DNA of 64,000 nt, taken from positions 124,001 to 188,000 of the forward strand of contig JAHHHJ010000011.1 of assembly GCA_019359445.1 (NCBI GenBank), in the 5' to 3' direction. A program made the translations under genes and the position numbers. This DNA is from Kastovskya adunca ATA6-11-RM4. GTDB taxonomy: Bacteria; Cyanobacteriota; Cyanobacteriia; Cyanobacteriales; Coleofasciculaceae. The notes under the pieces were generated by a model, which ran no database searches, had not been told where the DNA came from, and saw only the letters and a list, made by a program, of their open reading frames with translations. Shown here one piece after another: positions 8,221 to 16,903 of this stretch (its first letter is position 1; every line of letters begins with the position of its first letter).

Positions 8221-8853
8221 ATGGTAATTCAACCTATTCACTTTCAAAATCGCGAACAGGCTCGGGACTGCCTGCAAGGAGAACTGATTGATGCAATTTT
8301 GCAGCCAGAAACTAATGATTGTTATCCATGGAATCCTGCCGATCCAGAGGCAGAAGCGTATTTTTCAGAGATAGAACAAGAGTTTTTATTTTCAAGTTTG
8401 TATGAAGACGAGGAGCTTGCCCAAGCTTCGCAATCATTTTTCACTCAATTGCATCACTGCTGGGGATCACAGGAGATAACCACCGAGGAAGCTGTAAGAG
8501 TTTCTCTAACTCAACAATTTGCCCACCGGGTACCTCAAGCTTGGCTAGAGGCGATCGCTACTTCCGCGCAACAAGTTTTTTCCCGTCAGTTATCTCTAGC
8601 CGAACAATTAGTCAGCTGTATTCAACCACTGCTCTCTAATTGGGCAGAAGAAGATTTACTCGTGTTTGCCCGTCCTTTGGCATATACGATGCGAGGAAGC
8701 CAAGACGTAACGGATTTGGAAGCGCAAGGTATTGTTCGACCTGTAGAGTGGGCGGAGTTATCTCCGGTAGAACAAGTGCGCTTGAGTATGGCGATCGCTA
8801 ATGCCGCTCTTAAGGAAATTCAAAATTCCACTAGTGATGACGACGCCCTGTAA
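8221..8853 (+). CDS. Conserved hypothetical cyanobacterial protein (210 residues)
   Basis: A soluble, acidic, mostly helical protein beginning MVIQPIHFQNREQARDC. It has no recognisable catalytic motif or membrane segment. A purine-rich stretch, AAAAAAGGGGCGCT, precedes the ATG and serves as ribosome binding site. It lies 105 bases after the CHAT-FHA gene on the same strand, so it may belong to the same transcript, and possibly to the same signalling unit, but nothing in its sequence shows a function. Confidence 0.75.
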   Translation: MVIQPIHFQNREQARDCLQGELIDAILQPETNDCYPWNPADPEAEAYFSEIEQEFLFSSLYEDEELAQASQSFFTQLHHCWGSQEITTEEAVRVSLTQQFAHRVPQAWLEAIATSAQQVFSRQLSLAEQLVSCIQPLLSNWAEEDLLVFARPLAYTMRGSQDVTDLEAQGIVRPVEWAELSPVEQVRLSMAIANAALKEIQNSTSDDDAL

Positions 8854-9383
8854 TGGTAGCCAAGTCAATAGGTGATCCTCGGCGTTAAGCAATTTGAATA
8901 ATTGGGAAAACTCTCATCTCCTACCAAGAAATAGACCTACTCAGTCCCGAACGGGTAAGTCTGATCGTCCTAGTGTAAAACAGAAAATTTTCTGTATTTG
9001 CTCTGTTCATTAGAAACTTTCCGTTGAAATGAGTATAGGAGAAACAATTGCCACTATTCTTTGACTGGCAAGTGAAGAGGAGTAATCTCTGGAAAGTGGC
9101 TCTCAATGGCCATTTATGAAGGCTTACTAAGAACAAAGCCTCAGACATTAAGAGTTGGGTGGTTTGGGAGCAAGGCAGCTTTGCCTTCACTACATATTGT
9201 AGGCAGCAAGAATTTTGTAGCGGAGTTAGTTACGGTTTTGGTAACTTACTTTCAATCGGGTTAATTATTACGTTTATATTTTTTGGCTGAGGCTAATGAC
9301 GCTCTCGTCAGTTCCCTGTGTAGAACTGATCGGGTGATGAGGGGATGAGGGAGAGAAATCTCTTTCTTCCTCGTTGATATTTT
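8854..9383. other. 530-base intergenic stretch between convergent genes
   Basis: I see no convincing gene, tRNA or strong terminator here. Frames on the minus strand are Cys- and Ser-rich and look non-coding. A possible small RNA cannot be excluded. Confidence 0.4.
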
Positions 9384-10778
9384 TTAGTGAGGGGGTTCGA
9401 GAAAACGGGTGGCGAAATTTTGCGATCGCGTTGGTGACAATGCCCTAGCTTTGAGAATTGCAGCGGCTAAAAAGGCATAGGATAAGACTCCTACCAACGC
9501 CAAAAGCACGCCGCTAAAAAATCCCGTTGAATTCCATAAGGCATGGAGCGCTGAAGCGCTGAGATAGCCAATGCCTAAAATCTGCCATCGCTGATTGGGT
9601 TTGAGGACGCTCAACCCAATGAAGTAGCCAAAATAGCCGCTGTACGCCATATGTCCAGCGACAGAGCCTAAAATGCGAGGAATTAGTAATTGCAGACCTA
9701 ATAGCTGCCCTGTGCCTTCCCCGGTTTGCAGAGTCACATTATCGATAATTCCCGGTACGTACTGCCCTAAGGTTTCTAGGAGGGTAAATCCCACGGCGGA
9801 AGCGGTGCCGAGTAAAATACCATCTAACGGTTCCCAGACTCCCAGACGTTCTCGCCAAGGCGATCGCCATCTCTGTCCGAGCCAATAAGCTAGCAGCACG
9901 GGCAACGCCTTGAGTAGTTCTTCCATCAGCCCTGCGCCAAAAAACATGCGGATCAGCAGGCTCAAAAAGTTGATTGGCTCACCGGGAGAGGGCAAGCTTC
10001 CGGGCAAAATCCCTCGAAAAACGGTGATAAACAGCAACAACAGGGGACTAACTAAAATCAGTCCTGTAGCGATCGCCGCACCCAATAGCCACCACCAGGG
10101 TTTGCGCTTGCCGCAAAGCTGATAGACAAAGTAATAAGCCGCACCCGCTAGATAAGCCGCTAGCAGCAGATTGAAAAAGATGGGTTGTCCTACAGCCGCA
10201 AACATCAACACCACAAAGACGACAGTGAAGATGCCGGGAATTAAGAAGGCTTTGCGAGTCAAATCCCGTCCTGTAGAAACAATGGGAAAGAGCTGGGTGA
10301 ACGTCACAGCATCCGGGGGACGACCACCCACAGGAATACTCAAGGGCGGTTGTGAGATTGCTGATGCGACTGTAGGCGGGTAAGCGGTCTGGGGTGAAGG
10401 TGCCTGACTGCTGCTATAGCTAAGTAGGGATTCAAAGAGAAATTCTGGCCCCTTCTCTCCTAGCACAAAGCGATCGCCCGATCGTAAAGGCTGGCATCCT
10501 TGCAGGCGTCGCCCATTGATATAGGTGCCATTAGCACTGTTTAAGTCACAAATTTCCCAACCGGGGGACTGATTGTCTGACAATGCCACGGGACGAATTA
10601 GTACATGACGCCGGGAGACGCCAGGATACTGATTAGGCTCTAAAACCATTTGGCAACTGGGGTCGCGTCCTAGCGCCAGTTCCTGAGCTTCCGGTAGCTC
10701 CTGGTTGGGTAACAATCGACCTGCCGCTTCACCCGTCGATAACTGTCGCAAAAATCCCTTATAAGCTTGACCCTTCAT
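9384..10778 (-). CDS. FHA domain fused to a PrsW-type intramembrane protease
   Basis: PrsW-family proteins are glutamic-type membrane proteases of the CPBP-like fold that cut membrane-anchored substrates such as anti-sigma factors. Residues 1-115 form an FHA domain: LALGRDPSCQMVL, GVSRRHVLI and DLNSANGTYINGRRL. A Pro/Ser linker leads to about eight membrane segments. The protease motifs are visible: EELLKALPVLL (the EExxK motif), FTLLETLGQY, AGHMAYSGYFGY and HALWNSTGF. A cytoplasmic phosphothreonine reader on a membrane protease suggests phosphorylation-dependent recruitment of substrates (inference). It faces the CHAT-FHA cluster tail to tail, which places two FHA-linked proteases within 4 kb. 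Confidence 0.85.
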   Translation of the reverse strand: MKGQAYKGFLRQLSTGEAAGRLLPNQELPEAQELALGRDPSCQMVLEPNQYPGVSRRHVLIRPVALSDNQSPGWEICDLNSANGTYINGRRLQGCQPLRSGDRFVLGEKGPEFLFESLLSYSSSQAPSPQTAYPPTVASAISQPPLSIPVGGRPPDAVTFTQLFPIVSTGRDLTRKAFLIPGIFTVVFVVLMFAAVGQPIFFNLLLAAYLAGAAYYFVYQLCGKRKPWWWLLGAAIATGLILVSPLLLLFITVFRGILPGSLPSPGEPINFLSLLIRMFFGAGLMEELLKALPVLLAYWLGQRWRSPWRERLGVWEPLDGILLGTASAVGFTLLETLGQYVPGIIDNVTLQTGEGTGQLLGLQLLIPRILGSVAGHMAYSGYFGYFIGLSVLKPNQRWQILGIGYLSASALHALWNSTGFFSGVLLALVGVLSYAFLAAAILKARALSPTRSQNFATRFLEPPH

Positions 10779-11349
10779 GGATAGTAGTAGCAGTGAGTTG
10801 TTTAGCGTGTTCTACCAAACGGACAAAGATATTGGCTTAGACTACTCTAGACGATCCCACACTGAGCTAAAGGAAGATCAAACCCGTGGCTTGTTCTACC
10901 GAACTTTCCCATCAAGCGATCGCGTTGGCTCAACTCCATTTAATTTAGCCTTCTGGGGGAGCCATCCTATCATGAGTAATACAACCTCCGTAGGGATAAC
11001 CGCCCTATGAGCTTCGCACCAATGCCAACGTCCCTATAGGTATCTCACTCAATTAAAAACCGCTGTGATTTCCGTCAATCTGTGATCGAGCAGACACACA
11101 ACAGCCTATTGAGCCTTTACACTAAACACAAAGTGTTAGTTTTTTTGCCTAACTATCTGTTAAATCTTGCTGGTTGCGAAGACATTGATTGTAAGACTGA
11201 TAGAGAGAGGCACAGCTGAGGAGCAGGAGAGGTCACAAGTGTAGGCTTTTTACAATATTGAAAACTTGATTTGAAGACAAATCTGGGATTTATTAGTAAC
11301 CAACTTTAAGATAGACGACTCACTTTTTTTAACAGATAGTAGCGCCACA
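10779..11349. other. 570-base intergenic stretch with an orphan terminator
   Basis: Between the divergent starts of the FHA-PrsW gene and the DUF4126 gene. A 77-codon plus-strand frame begins one base before the FHA-PrsW start codon, but its sequence looks random. The only clear element is the terminator at 11122-11146, which has no recognised gene in front of it. Confidence 0.45.
11122..11146 (+). terminator. Rho-independent terminator without an annotated upstream gene
   Basis: CTAAACAC (11122-11129) pairs with GTGTTAG (11133-11139) with one bulged A around a short AAA loop, followed directly by seven T. It points rightward, 204 bases ahead of the DUF4126 start. Confidence 0.55.
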
Positions 11350-11934
11350 ATGATTGCACTTTTAGCCGTACTTTCGGCTTCAGCGGCAGCAGGAATGAGA
11401 ATCGCCCTGCCCCTACTCGTCATCGGATTGATGCAAAGTGACAATCTTTGGTCGCGTGTACCGATTTTGTCTCGTATTTCGCCACCAATTCTCCTCGGCG
11501 TTTTGACAACCTGGTCGTTATTTGAGCTATTTGCCTCCAAAAGCTTATTGGGGCAGCGCATACTTCAGATTATCCAGCTTCTCCTTAGCCCAATTGTGGG
11601 TGCAATCATGAGCATTACCGTCGCTCAGTTTACTGACGCAGCGGTGGAATCTGTCTGGCTAGTCGGGTTCGTCGGTGGTTTGTTTGCTTTTGTTTTGCAA
11701 CTGGTACAAGTCGGCTGGTTTTATCGCCTCCGGGGTTTGCCTCTCTGGGTTGTCTTTATCCAGGATGCCTTGTGTGTTGCCTTAGTGATTTTTGCTTTTG
11801 ATGCCCCTCACCCAGGTGGCTTAATCGCCCTATTTCTGCTGTGGTTGTCGGTTCGCAGTTCTAGGTATTGGCATCGCTGGTACAAAGGGCGACACCCATC
11901 TTCTCCGCGTCCGTTCCCTCAGAAGCGTGATTAA
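11350..11934 (+). CDS. DUF4126-family integral membrane protein
   Basis: 194 residues with about five hydrophobic segments and a short basic cytoplasmic tail. The family signature is at the start, LSASAAAGMRIALPLLVIGL, followed by LWSRVPILSRISPPILLGVL. DUF4126 proteins occur widely in bacteria; their function is not established. The first conserved residues directly follow the ATG, which supports this start. It stands alone between a divergent and a convergent gene. Confidence 0.85.
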   Translation: MIALLAVLSASAAAGMRIALPLLVIGLMQSDNLWSRVPILSRISPPILLGVLTTWSLFELFASKSLLGQRILQIIQLLLSPIVGAIMSITVAQFTDAAVESVWLVGFVGGLFAFVLQLVQVGWFYRLRGLPLWVVFIQDALCVALVIFAFDAPHPGGLIALFLLWLSVRSSRYWHRWYKGRHPSSPRPFPQKRD

Positions 11935-12097
11935 TAAAGGGGGAAGTTGTTGCAGTAAAACCCCATGAAGTAGGGGAGTTGGCACCTACGGGAAGTGCAT
12001 AGGGCGATTGAGTCTGAGATGCTTTGCTTTAAGAATGATTGCGATCGCTAATCGTTAGTTTTTGTAGCCCAATGCCGGAGAATTTTGATCAAACCTT

Positions 12098-13261
12098 CTA
12101 CAAGATACCCACCAAGTGCAGCAATCCGTGACCGCTGACTAGCTCAAACACTAAGGCAATAAAGCCCAGCATCGCGATCCGTCCGTTCCAAACTTCGGCA
12201 GTCGTCGTCATACCCCACTCCCAGCGCTCTTGAGGGTACATTTTGACTGTCTTTGTTGGACGAATAACTTCAGAAAATTGGCGTGATGGGGTGTTAATGG
12301 CTTCTATGACTAGATTAGCCAGAGAGTCAATGAATGTGGGATGGGTATTGAGTGCTGGAACCCGATGGAAGTTGTGGATACCTGATTCTTCTGCCAGTTC
12401 CCGATATTCGATGTCAATTTCTTGCAAAGTTTCGATGTGTTCGGAGACAAAGCTAATCGGTACGACGAGCAAGTCATGAACGCCTTGTTCCCCCAATTCT
12501 TTCAGAGCGTCTTCAGTGTAGGGTTTGAGCCACTCCACTGGACCAACACGGCTTTGGTAAGCCAAGGTGTGGGGATTGGGTCGATTGAGGGTTTGCATGA
12601 TTAAGGCAGTGCAGTCCTCAATTTCTTGCTGGTAGGGGTCTCCGGCTTCGGTGACGTAACTTATGGGGACGCCGTGAGCGCTAAAGAAGATGTGAACGGA
12701 GTCAGGGTTGGGAAACTGCTCCAGTTCAGCAGCCATCAGTTCCGCCATCGCTTGCAAGTATTCAGTTTGCTGATACCAGGAAGGAATAACGGTGTATTCA
12801 ATTTTGCTGAGTTTCGGGTCTTCTTGCCAAAGTTGTTCTAACAGCCGGAAGCTAGAACCGCTGGTGCTGATGGAAAACTGTGGGTAGAGGGGAAGAATTA
12901 CCAACTGCTCAATGCCGTCGCGCTTGATGCGGGCGATCGCTTCTTCGGTGTAGGGATGCCAGTAGCGCATCCCAATATAAACATTAACCTCTTGCCCTTT
13001 TGTCTGTAGCTGCTCTTGGAGGGCTTGGGCTTGGGCTTCTGTAACCTGCCGTAAGGGGGAGCCACCACCAATCTGGCGATAGTTTTCTTGAGATTTTTTC
13101 GCACGTAGTGTTGAAATCAACCAGGCGAGGGGACTTTGTAGCCAGGAAAAGGGTAAGCGGATAATTTCGGGGTCAGAAAATAAGTTGTATAGAAAGGGAC
13201 GAACGTCCTCTAACTCATCTGGTCCACCTAAATTTAGTAATAAAACCCCAACACGACCCAT
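12098..13261 (-). CDS. hemH: Ferrochelatase with C-terminal chlorophyll a/b-binding-like domain
   Basis: Ferrochelatase inserts Fe(II) into protoporphyrin IX, the last step of haem synthesis. The catalytic domain (residues 1-330) starts [15 protein letters not shown] and contains [14 protein letters not shown], the conserved [19 protein letters not shown] with the active-site His, and [14 protein letters not shown]. Residues about 345-387 carry one membrane helix with the chlorophyll-binding motif [18 protein letters not shown], typical of cyanobacterial and plastid type II ferrochelatase, which anchors the enzyme in thylakoids and helps dimerisation. The 387-residue length is normal for this type. 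It is transcribed alone, divergent from the methyltransferase at 13373. Confidence 0.97.
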   Translation of the reverse strand: MGRVGVLLLNLGGPDELEDVRPFLYNLFSDPEIIRLPFSWLQSPLAWLISTLRAKKSQENYRQIGGGSPLRQVTEAQAQALQEQLQTKGQEVNVYIGMRYWHPYTEEAIARIKRDGIEQLVILPLYPQFSISTSGSSFRLLEQLWQEDPKLSKIEYTVIPSWYQQTEYLQAMAELMAAELEQFPNPDSVHIFFSAHGVPISYVTEAGDPYQQEIEDCTALIMQTLNRPNPHTLAYQSRVGPVEWLKPYTEDALKELGEQGVHDLLVVPISFVSEHIETLQEIDIEYRELAEESGIHNFHRVPALNTHPTFIDSLANLVIEAINTPSRQFSEVIRPTKTVKMYPQERWEWGMTTTAEVWNGRIAMLGFIALVFELVSGHGLLHLVGIL

Positions 13262-13372
13262 AGCGATAACAGCTTTCCAAAAATTTCATATTTGTTACTG
13301 ATTTTAACAATATATTCTTTTGGTAGTTTGTAGTTGCATGAAGAAATACAGATTATTTTCTAAACCTGAGCC

Positions 13373-14008
13373 GTGGCAACAATTTTAAGAACGTGGAGTT
13401 ATCAATATCAATGGCTATATGACGCGATCGCGCGACTAGCTGCCTTGAGTGTCGGTGGCGAGAAACGCTTTCGCCATCTGGCATTGCAGGGATTAAATAT
13501 TAACACCGATACTCAAGTGTTAGATCTATGTTGCGGTGCGGGTCAAACCACTGAGTTTTTAGTGCAATTTTCCCATCAGGTCACAGGCTTGGATGCCTCG
13601 CCTGTAGCCTTACAAAGAGCGCAGCAAAATGTTCCCCAAGCCACCTACGTTGAAGCCTTGGCAGAAGCGATGCCCTTTCTTGACAATCACTTTGATGTGG
13701 TTCACACCAGCGTAGCAATGCACGAGATGAATCCTTCCCAGTTGCTAGAAATTCTCAATGAGGTCTATCGAGTCCTGAAACCTGGGGGAGTTTTTGCCCT
13801 GATCGATTTTCATCAACCTACTAACGTCCTGTTTTTGCCAGGATTGACCTTATTTTTGTGGTTGTTCGAGACACAGACAGCTTGGCAGTTGTTGGAAACT
13901 GACTTGGCTGAGTTGCTCAAACAGGTAGGGTTTGAGAAATGTGATCGCACTTTACATGCAGGTGGGAGTTTGCAAGCTATTCAGGCGAGGAAGGGGAAAG
14001 AAGTATGA
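13373..14008 (+). CDS. Class I SAM-dependent methyltransferase
   Basis: 211 residues with the Rossmann-type methyltransferase motifs: motif I LDLCCGAGQTTEFL near residue 55, acidic motif TGLDASPVAL, and motif IV/VI VLKPGGVFALIDFH near residue 135. The substrate cannot be read from the sequence; the closest general group is the ubiquinone/menaquinone-methylase-like set. The start is a GTG at 13373. It is divergent from hemH with 111 bases between the starts, so a shared regulatory region is possible. Confidence 0.85.
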   Translation: MATILRTWSYQYQWLYDAIARLAALSVGGEKRFRHLALQGLNINTDTQVLDLCCGAGQTTEFLVQFSHQVTGLDASPVALQRAQQNVPQATYVEALAEAMPFLDNHFDVVHTSVAMHEMNPSQLLEILNEVYRVLKPGGVFALIDFHQPTNVLFLPGLTLFLWLFETQTAWQLLETDLAELLKQVGFEKCDRTLHAGGSLQAIQARKGKEV

Positions 14009-14125
14009 AGTATGAAGGGTGAAGTATGAAGTATGAAGGAGGTTATCAGTTTTCCTCATCGCCTCATCGCCTCATCGCCTCATCGCCTCATCTCCTCTGC
14101 TCCCCCGCTCCCCCGCTCCCCTGCA
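14007..14125. repeat. Short tandem repeats (GAAGTAT, CCTCATCG and GCTCCCCC units)
   Basis: Directly after the methyltransferase stop lie copies of a GAAGTATGAAG-type unit, then at least four consecutive CCTCATCG octamers ending with a variant, then GCTCCCCC-like units. Such short tandem arrays are common between genes of filamentous cyanobacteria. A related short array, CATACTT units on the opposite orientation, occurs at about 48237-48257. Confidence 0.8.
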
Positions 14126-14183
14126 CCCCGTTCGGCTGAGCTTACGTCGAAGCCTGCACCCCCGCTCCCTGTCTAGAATGCCA

Positions 14184-14837
14184 TTAGCAGGCGGTGGCTT
14201 GACTGGCTTCTGGTAGGGGTGGACGCAGACAAAGGTAGATGAGGGAACCGAGTAATGGTATCAGTGCTACTACCCAAAACAGAGCAGAATTGTCTAACCC
14301 CCGTCGTGCCATGTCGTCTTTGAGTAAGACGGGAAACAGGAGGCAAAGCAGGCAGAAGTCCAAACTCATGACGTGAACAAAGCGGTTGGTTTGCCACTGC
14401 TGGACAAAATCTGCCCAGCTTCCCTGCAAGCCATAGCTAATCAGTCCCACTGTCGCAATACTGAGCAAGACGCCCGTCCAGCGGGAGTCTAGCAGCTTGA
14501 GAAAGATATCTTTAGACCCGCTAAAGGTTTGATCGGGTTGACGCAAAGCCAGGTAAGGCAACAGGGAAAAGATGCCCACGCCGAAGGAAATCGTTGCAAA
14601 GGGCCAAGCGGGAACTTTTTGCTCTCTGCCATCGATGAACATCAAGCAGCTATATATAAGGGGCCAAATTCCCATGATGTAGAACAGGGCAACAATCAGG
14701 GGGTTAATACCCTCAAGTTTGCCCGTAGACATATTAATAATTAGCTCTGCTGTGTCCGGTTGGTTGGGAGGAGCCAAGAGAAATGCGTAGCTGATAAATC
14801 CCAACCATAGTAACCAAAGTCCAATTTTTTTAACCAT
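14184..14837 (-). CDS. Conserved integral membrane protein, function unknown
   Basis: 217 residues with about six hydrophobic segments and short loops. The N-terminal half has GIWPLIYSCLMFIDGREQ and a segment resembling a membrane-embedded core; the last third (FVHVMSLDFCLLCLLFPVLL then DDMARRG) resembles the small DUF2834-like membrane module seen in plant-type and cyanobacterial proteins. No catalytic motif is visible. It ends 36 bases ahead of hrcA's start-side region on the same strand order (hrcA is upstream), so hrcA and this gene may share a transcript. Confidence 0.75.
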   Translation of the reverse strand: MVKKIGLWLLWLGFISYAFLLAPPNQPDTAELIINMSTGKLEGINPLIVALFYIMGIWPLIYSCLMFIDGREQKVPAWPFATISFGVGIFSLLPYLALRQPDQTFSGSKDIFLKLLDSRWTGVLLSIATVGLISYGLQGSWADFVQQWQTNRFVHVMSLDFCLLCLLFPVLLKDDMARRGLDNSALFWVVALIPLLGSLIYLCLRPPLPEASQATAC

Positions 14838-14872
14838 AAAGAGAATCTCATCCTAATTATTTTTCACTACTA

Positions 14873-15967
14873 CTAATCTGGCTGACTTAGAGCATCAGAG
14901 AGGTAATCAGCAGAGGCTTCTACAAGGGCGATCGCATTTTCGTAAAGCATACGTGTTGGGCCCAAAAGACCGACACTGCCCACCGGGATTTTATTCTGGT
15001 GATACATGGCTGAAACTAAGGTACAGGCTCGCATTGGTTCTAAGGGGTTTTCTGAACCAATCCGCACCGTTACTCGCCGTTCTGATGTTGGGGTTTCTGG
15101 TAATTCAAAGATTAAAGGCCAAAGCTGGTCTTGTTTTTCTTCCAATAGGTGTACTAAACTCTGCACCTGCTGCAACTCTGAAAATTCCGGGTGACGCAAA
15201 ACCTCAGAGACACCGCGAATCATGATCGATGTGGAGGAGGGCGTTTGGGTGCGGCGAGTTATTTCTAGCAGTAACAGACGTAAAAAATCGGTATAGCATT
15301 CAAATTCCCGGTCTAACTCCCCCAAATCCAATGCAGCTAATTCCGCTTGCGATCGCCCCTGTAATTGGCTATTTAAAAAGTTAGATAAAATCTGCAACTC
15401 TCGCGGGTCAATCTCTGGCGGTGACTGACCATCAGCCAAGGGGGACAACTCCATAATTACCGACTGGGTTTCATAGGCATCTGTCACCACAATCAGCATG
15501 ATCCGCCCGGTTTCTACTTGCAGCAGGTGAACGTGTCGCAAACAGGTGCTGCGAGTCTGAGGCATAGTAATCAACGCAATATAGCCACTCACCGTCGCCA
15601 GAATTTGCGCTGCGCCCCGTAGCAGAGCCTCAAAGCTGCCGTGTTCGTTGTTCCATTGGTCTGTGAGCAAATGCTCAACTTTACGCCCCATGGTCTCTGA
15701 CGGGGTCATTAGTTGATCGACATAAACCCGGTAGCCAGAATCTGAAGGGATGCGTCCGGCAGAGGTGTGGGGTTGATACAACAATCCGACTTTTTCTAAA
15801 ACCTTCATCGCATTGCGAATGGTTGCCGGACTAACACTGAGGTCATACCCTACCGCCAGTGCTTTTGAACCAACGGGTTCTGCCGTCGCGATGTAATGAC
15901 GGATTGTTGCCCAAAGAATATGTTGTTGCCGATTACTCAGACTGACTTGCATAGAGGTGTCAACCAT
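14873..15967 (-). CDS. hrcA: Heat-inducible transcription repressor HrcA
   Basis: HrcA represses groESL and related chaperone genes by binding the CIRCE palindrome, and needs GroEL for activity. The N-terminal winged helix is clear: [39 protein letters not shown] and [14 protein letters not shown]. The middle holds the GAF-like dimerisation domain and the end the conserved [17 protein letters not shown]. At 364 residues it is complete. I saw no CIRCE element (TTAGCACTC-N9-GAGTGCTAA) in its upstream region, so it may not control itself by that site. Confidence 0.95.
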   Translation of the reverse strand: MVDTSMQVSLSNRQQHILWATIRHYIATAEPVGSKALAVGYDLSVSPATIRNAMKVLEKVGLLYQPHTSAGRIPSDSGYRVYVDQLMTPSETMGRKVEHLLTDQWNNEHGSFEALLRGAAQILATVSGYIALITMPQTRSTCLRHVHLLQVETGRIMLIVVTDAYETQSVIMELSPLADGQSPPEIDPRELQILSNFLNSQLQGRSQAELAALDLGELDREFECYTDFLRLLLLEITRRTQTPSSTSIMIRGVSEVLRHPEFSELQQVQSLVHLLEEKQDQLWPLIFELPETPTSERRVTVRIGSENPLEPMRACTLVSAMYHQNKIPVGSVGLLGPTRMLYENAIALVEASADYLSDALSQPD

Positions 15968-16169
15968 AGCTGAACTTAATCCGGTTTGAAAACGTGCCAG
16001 TGATTAATCCAGGTGATGATTGAGGGCAAAAATTTGCTCACTCGGATTTTTTGTAAGCATCAAGGCTTTGGTTACTGACGGCATACAGAGCCACAATGTT
16101 CGGAGCAATGAAGTGAAATGACATCGCCAGTTTTCAGGGCTGGTGTAGCCATGCTAGCAACCTGTAAGA

Positions 16170-16204
16170 CCTAGGGTTGAATTAACGATAACAAAAACCC
16201 TAGG
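16170..16204. repeat. Perfect 9-bp inverted repeat downstream of the rhodanese gene
   Basis: CCTAGGGTT (16170-16178) and AACCCTAGG (16196-16204) flank a 17-base spacer. The structure lies 18 bases after the stop of the minus-strand rhodanese gene. It lacks a clean T run, so it is a weak terminator at best. Confidence 0.5.
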
Positions 16205-16222
16205 AGTAGCGCGTGATGTTAA

Positions 16223-16582
16223 TTAATACTGAGGGACGGTTGGGTCAACTTGCCAGGAGTAGGCATCAATGCCGCCAGTAATATTTTTAACATTGCTAAA
16301 GCCCTGGCTGATCAGCCACTGACACATTTGTGCTGAACGCACTCCGTGATGACACAGAACCAGAGTTTCGGCATCGGGATCAAAGTTCACGGGGACTTGT
16401 TCTGACCACTCTGCAAACTGACTCAAGGGCAAATTATGAAAATTTTCTAAACAAGCGATCGCCACTTCCTGGGGTTCTCGCACATCAATCAGTTGTAATT
16501 TTTCCGGAGACTCCGTTAAACGCCTTGCGAGTTCGTTAACACTAATTTCAGCAATGGGTTGACTAGAAAATTGAGCAGACAT
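16223..16582 (-). CDS. Single-domain rhodanese-like protein
   Basis: Rhodanese domains carry sulfur on an active-site Cys. The 119-residue product has the fold markers LIDVREPQEVAIACL and the active loop LCHHGVRSAQMCQWL, with the catalytic Cys in the CxxGxRS loop, and ends near GGIDAYSWQVDP. It is a stand-alone sulfurtransferase of GlpE type, probably cytoplasmic. The physiological sulfur acceptor is unknown. Confidence 0.9.
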   Translation of the reverse strand: MSAQFSSQPIAEISVNELARRLTESPEKLQLIDVREPQEVAIACLENFHNLPLSQFAEWSEQVPVNFDPDAETLVLCHHGVRSAQMCQWLISQGFSNVKNITGGIDAYSWQVDPTVPQY

Positions 16583-16903
16583 TTGTTTTTATGAATGATT
16601 TTTATGGTACAAATCCTCAGACTTTTTCCCTCAAAAGCCTTTACGTAAATCCAATACAGACATTTCCATGTATCTTGATGCTGAAGAATGGCAATTTTTA
16701 ACTTGCGGGAAGTTTGAGGGATTAATTAAGTTCTGCATTCTAGGGGCTGTGATCGTCGGATACCTAAAGATAAACTTATCACCCTTCTCAAACTCTCTCC
16801 CGGTAGGTCTTGGATGAGATGACCTTGAGCTGAGATAATACGGTGGGGGAAGCGCCATCGCAAGGAGCGCGACTACCACCCGTAGGTAATGTCAGGATTT
16901 AGC
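16583..16903. other. 320-base intergenic region between divergent genes
   Basis: Lies between the starts of the rhodanese gene and the DUF3352 gene. I see no gene, RNA or terminator in it; it presumably holds two promoters, but no convincing -35/-10 pair stands out. Confidence 0.4.

Noticed and set aside
8921-9190. An 89-codon minus-strand frame in the 530-base gap
   Set aside because: Composition looks random, rich in Ser, Cys and Phe without a motif or ribosome binding site.
10777-11010. 77-codon plus-strand frame overlapping the FHA-PrsW start
   Set aside because: Starts inside the opposite gene's start codon region and shows no protein-like pattern.
15968-16222. CIRCE operator for HrcA
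   Set aside because: No TTAGCACTC-N9-GAGTGCTAA palindrome upstream of hrcA or elsewhere in the nearby gap.
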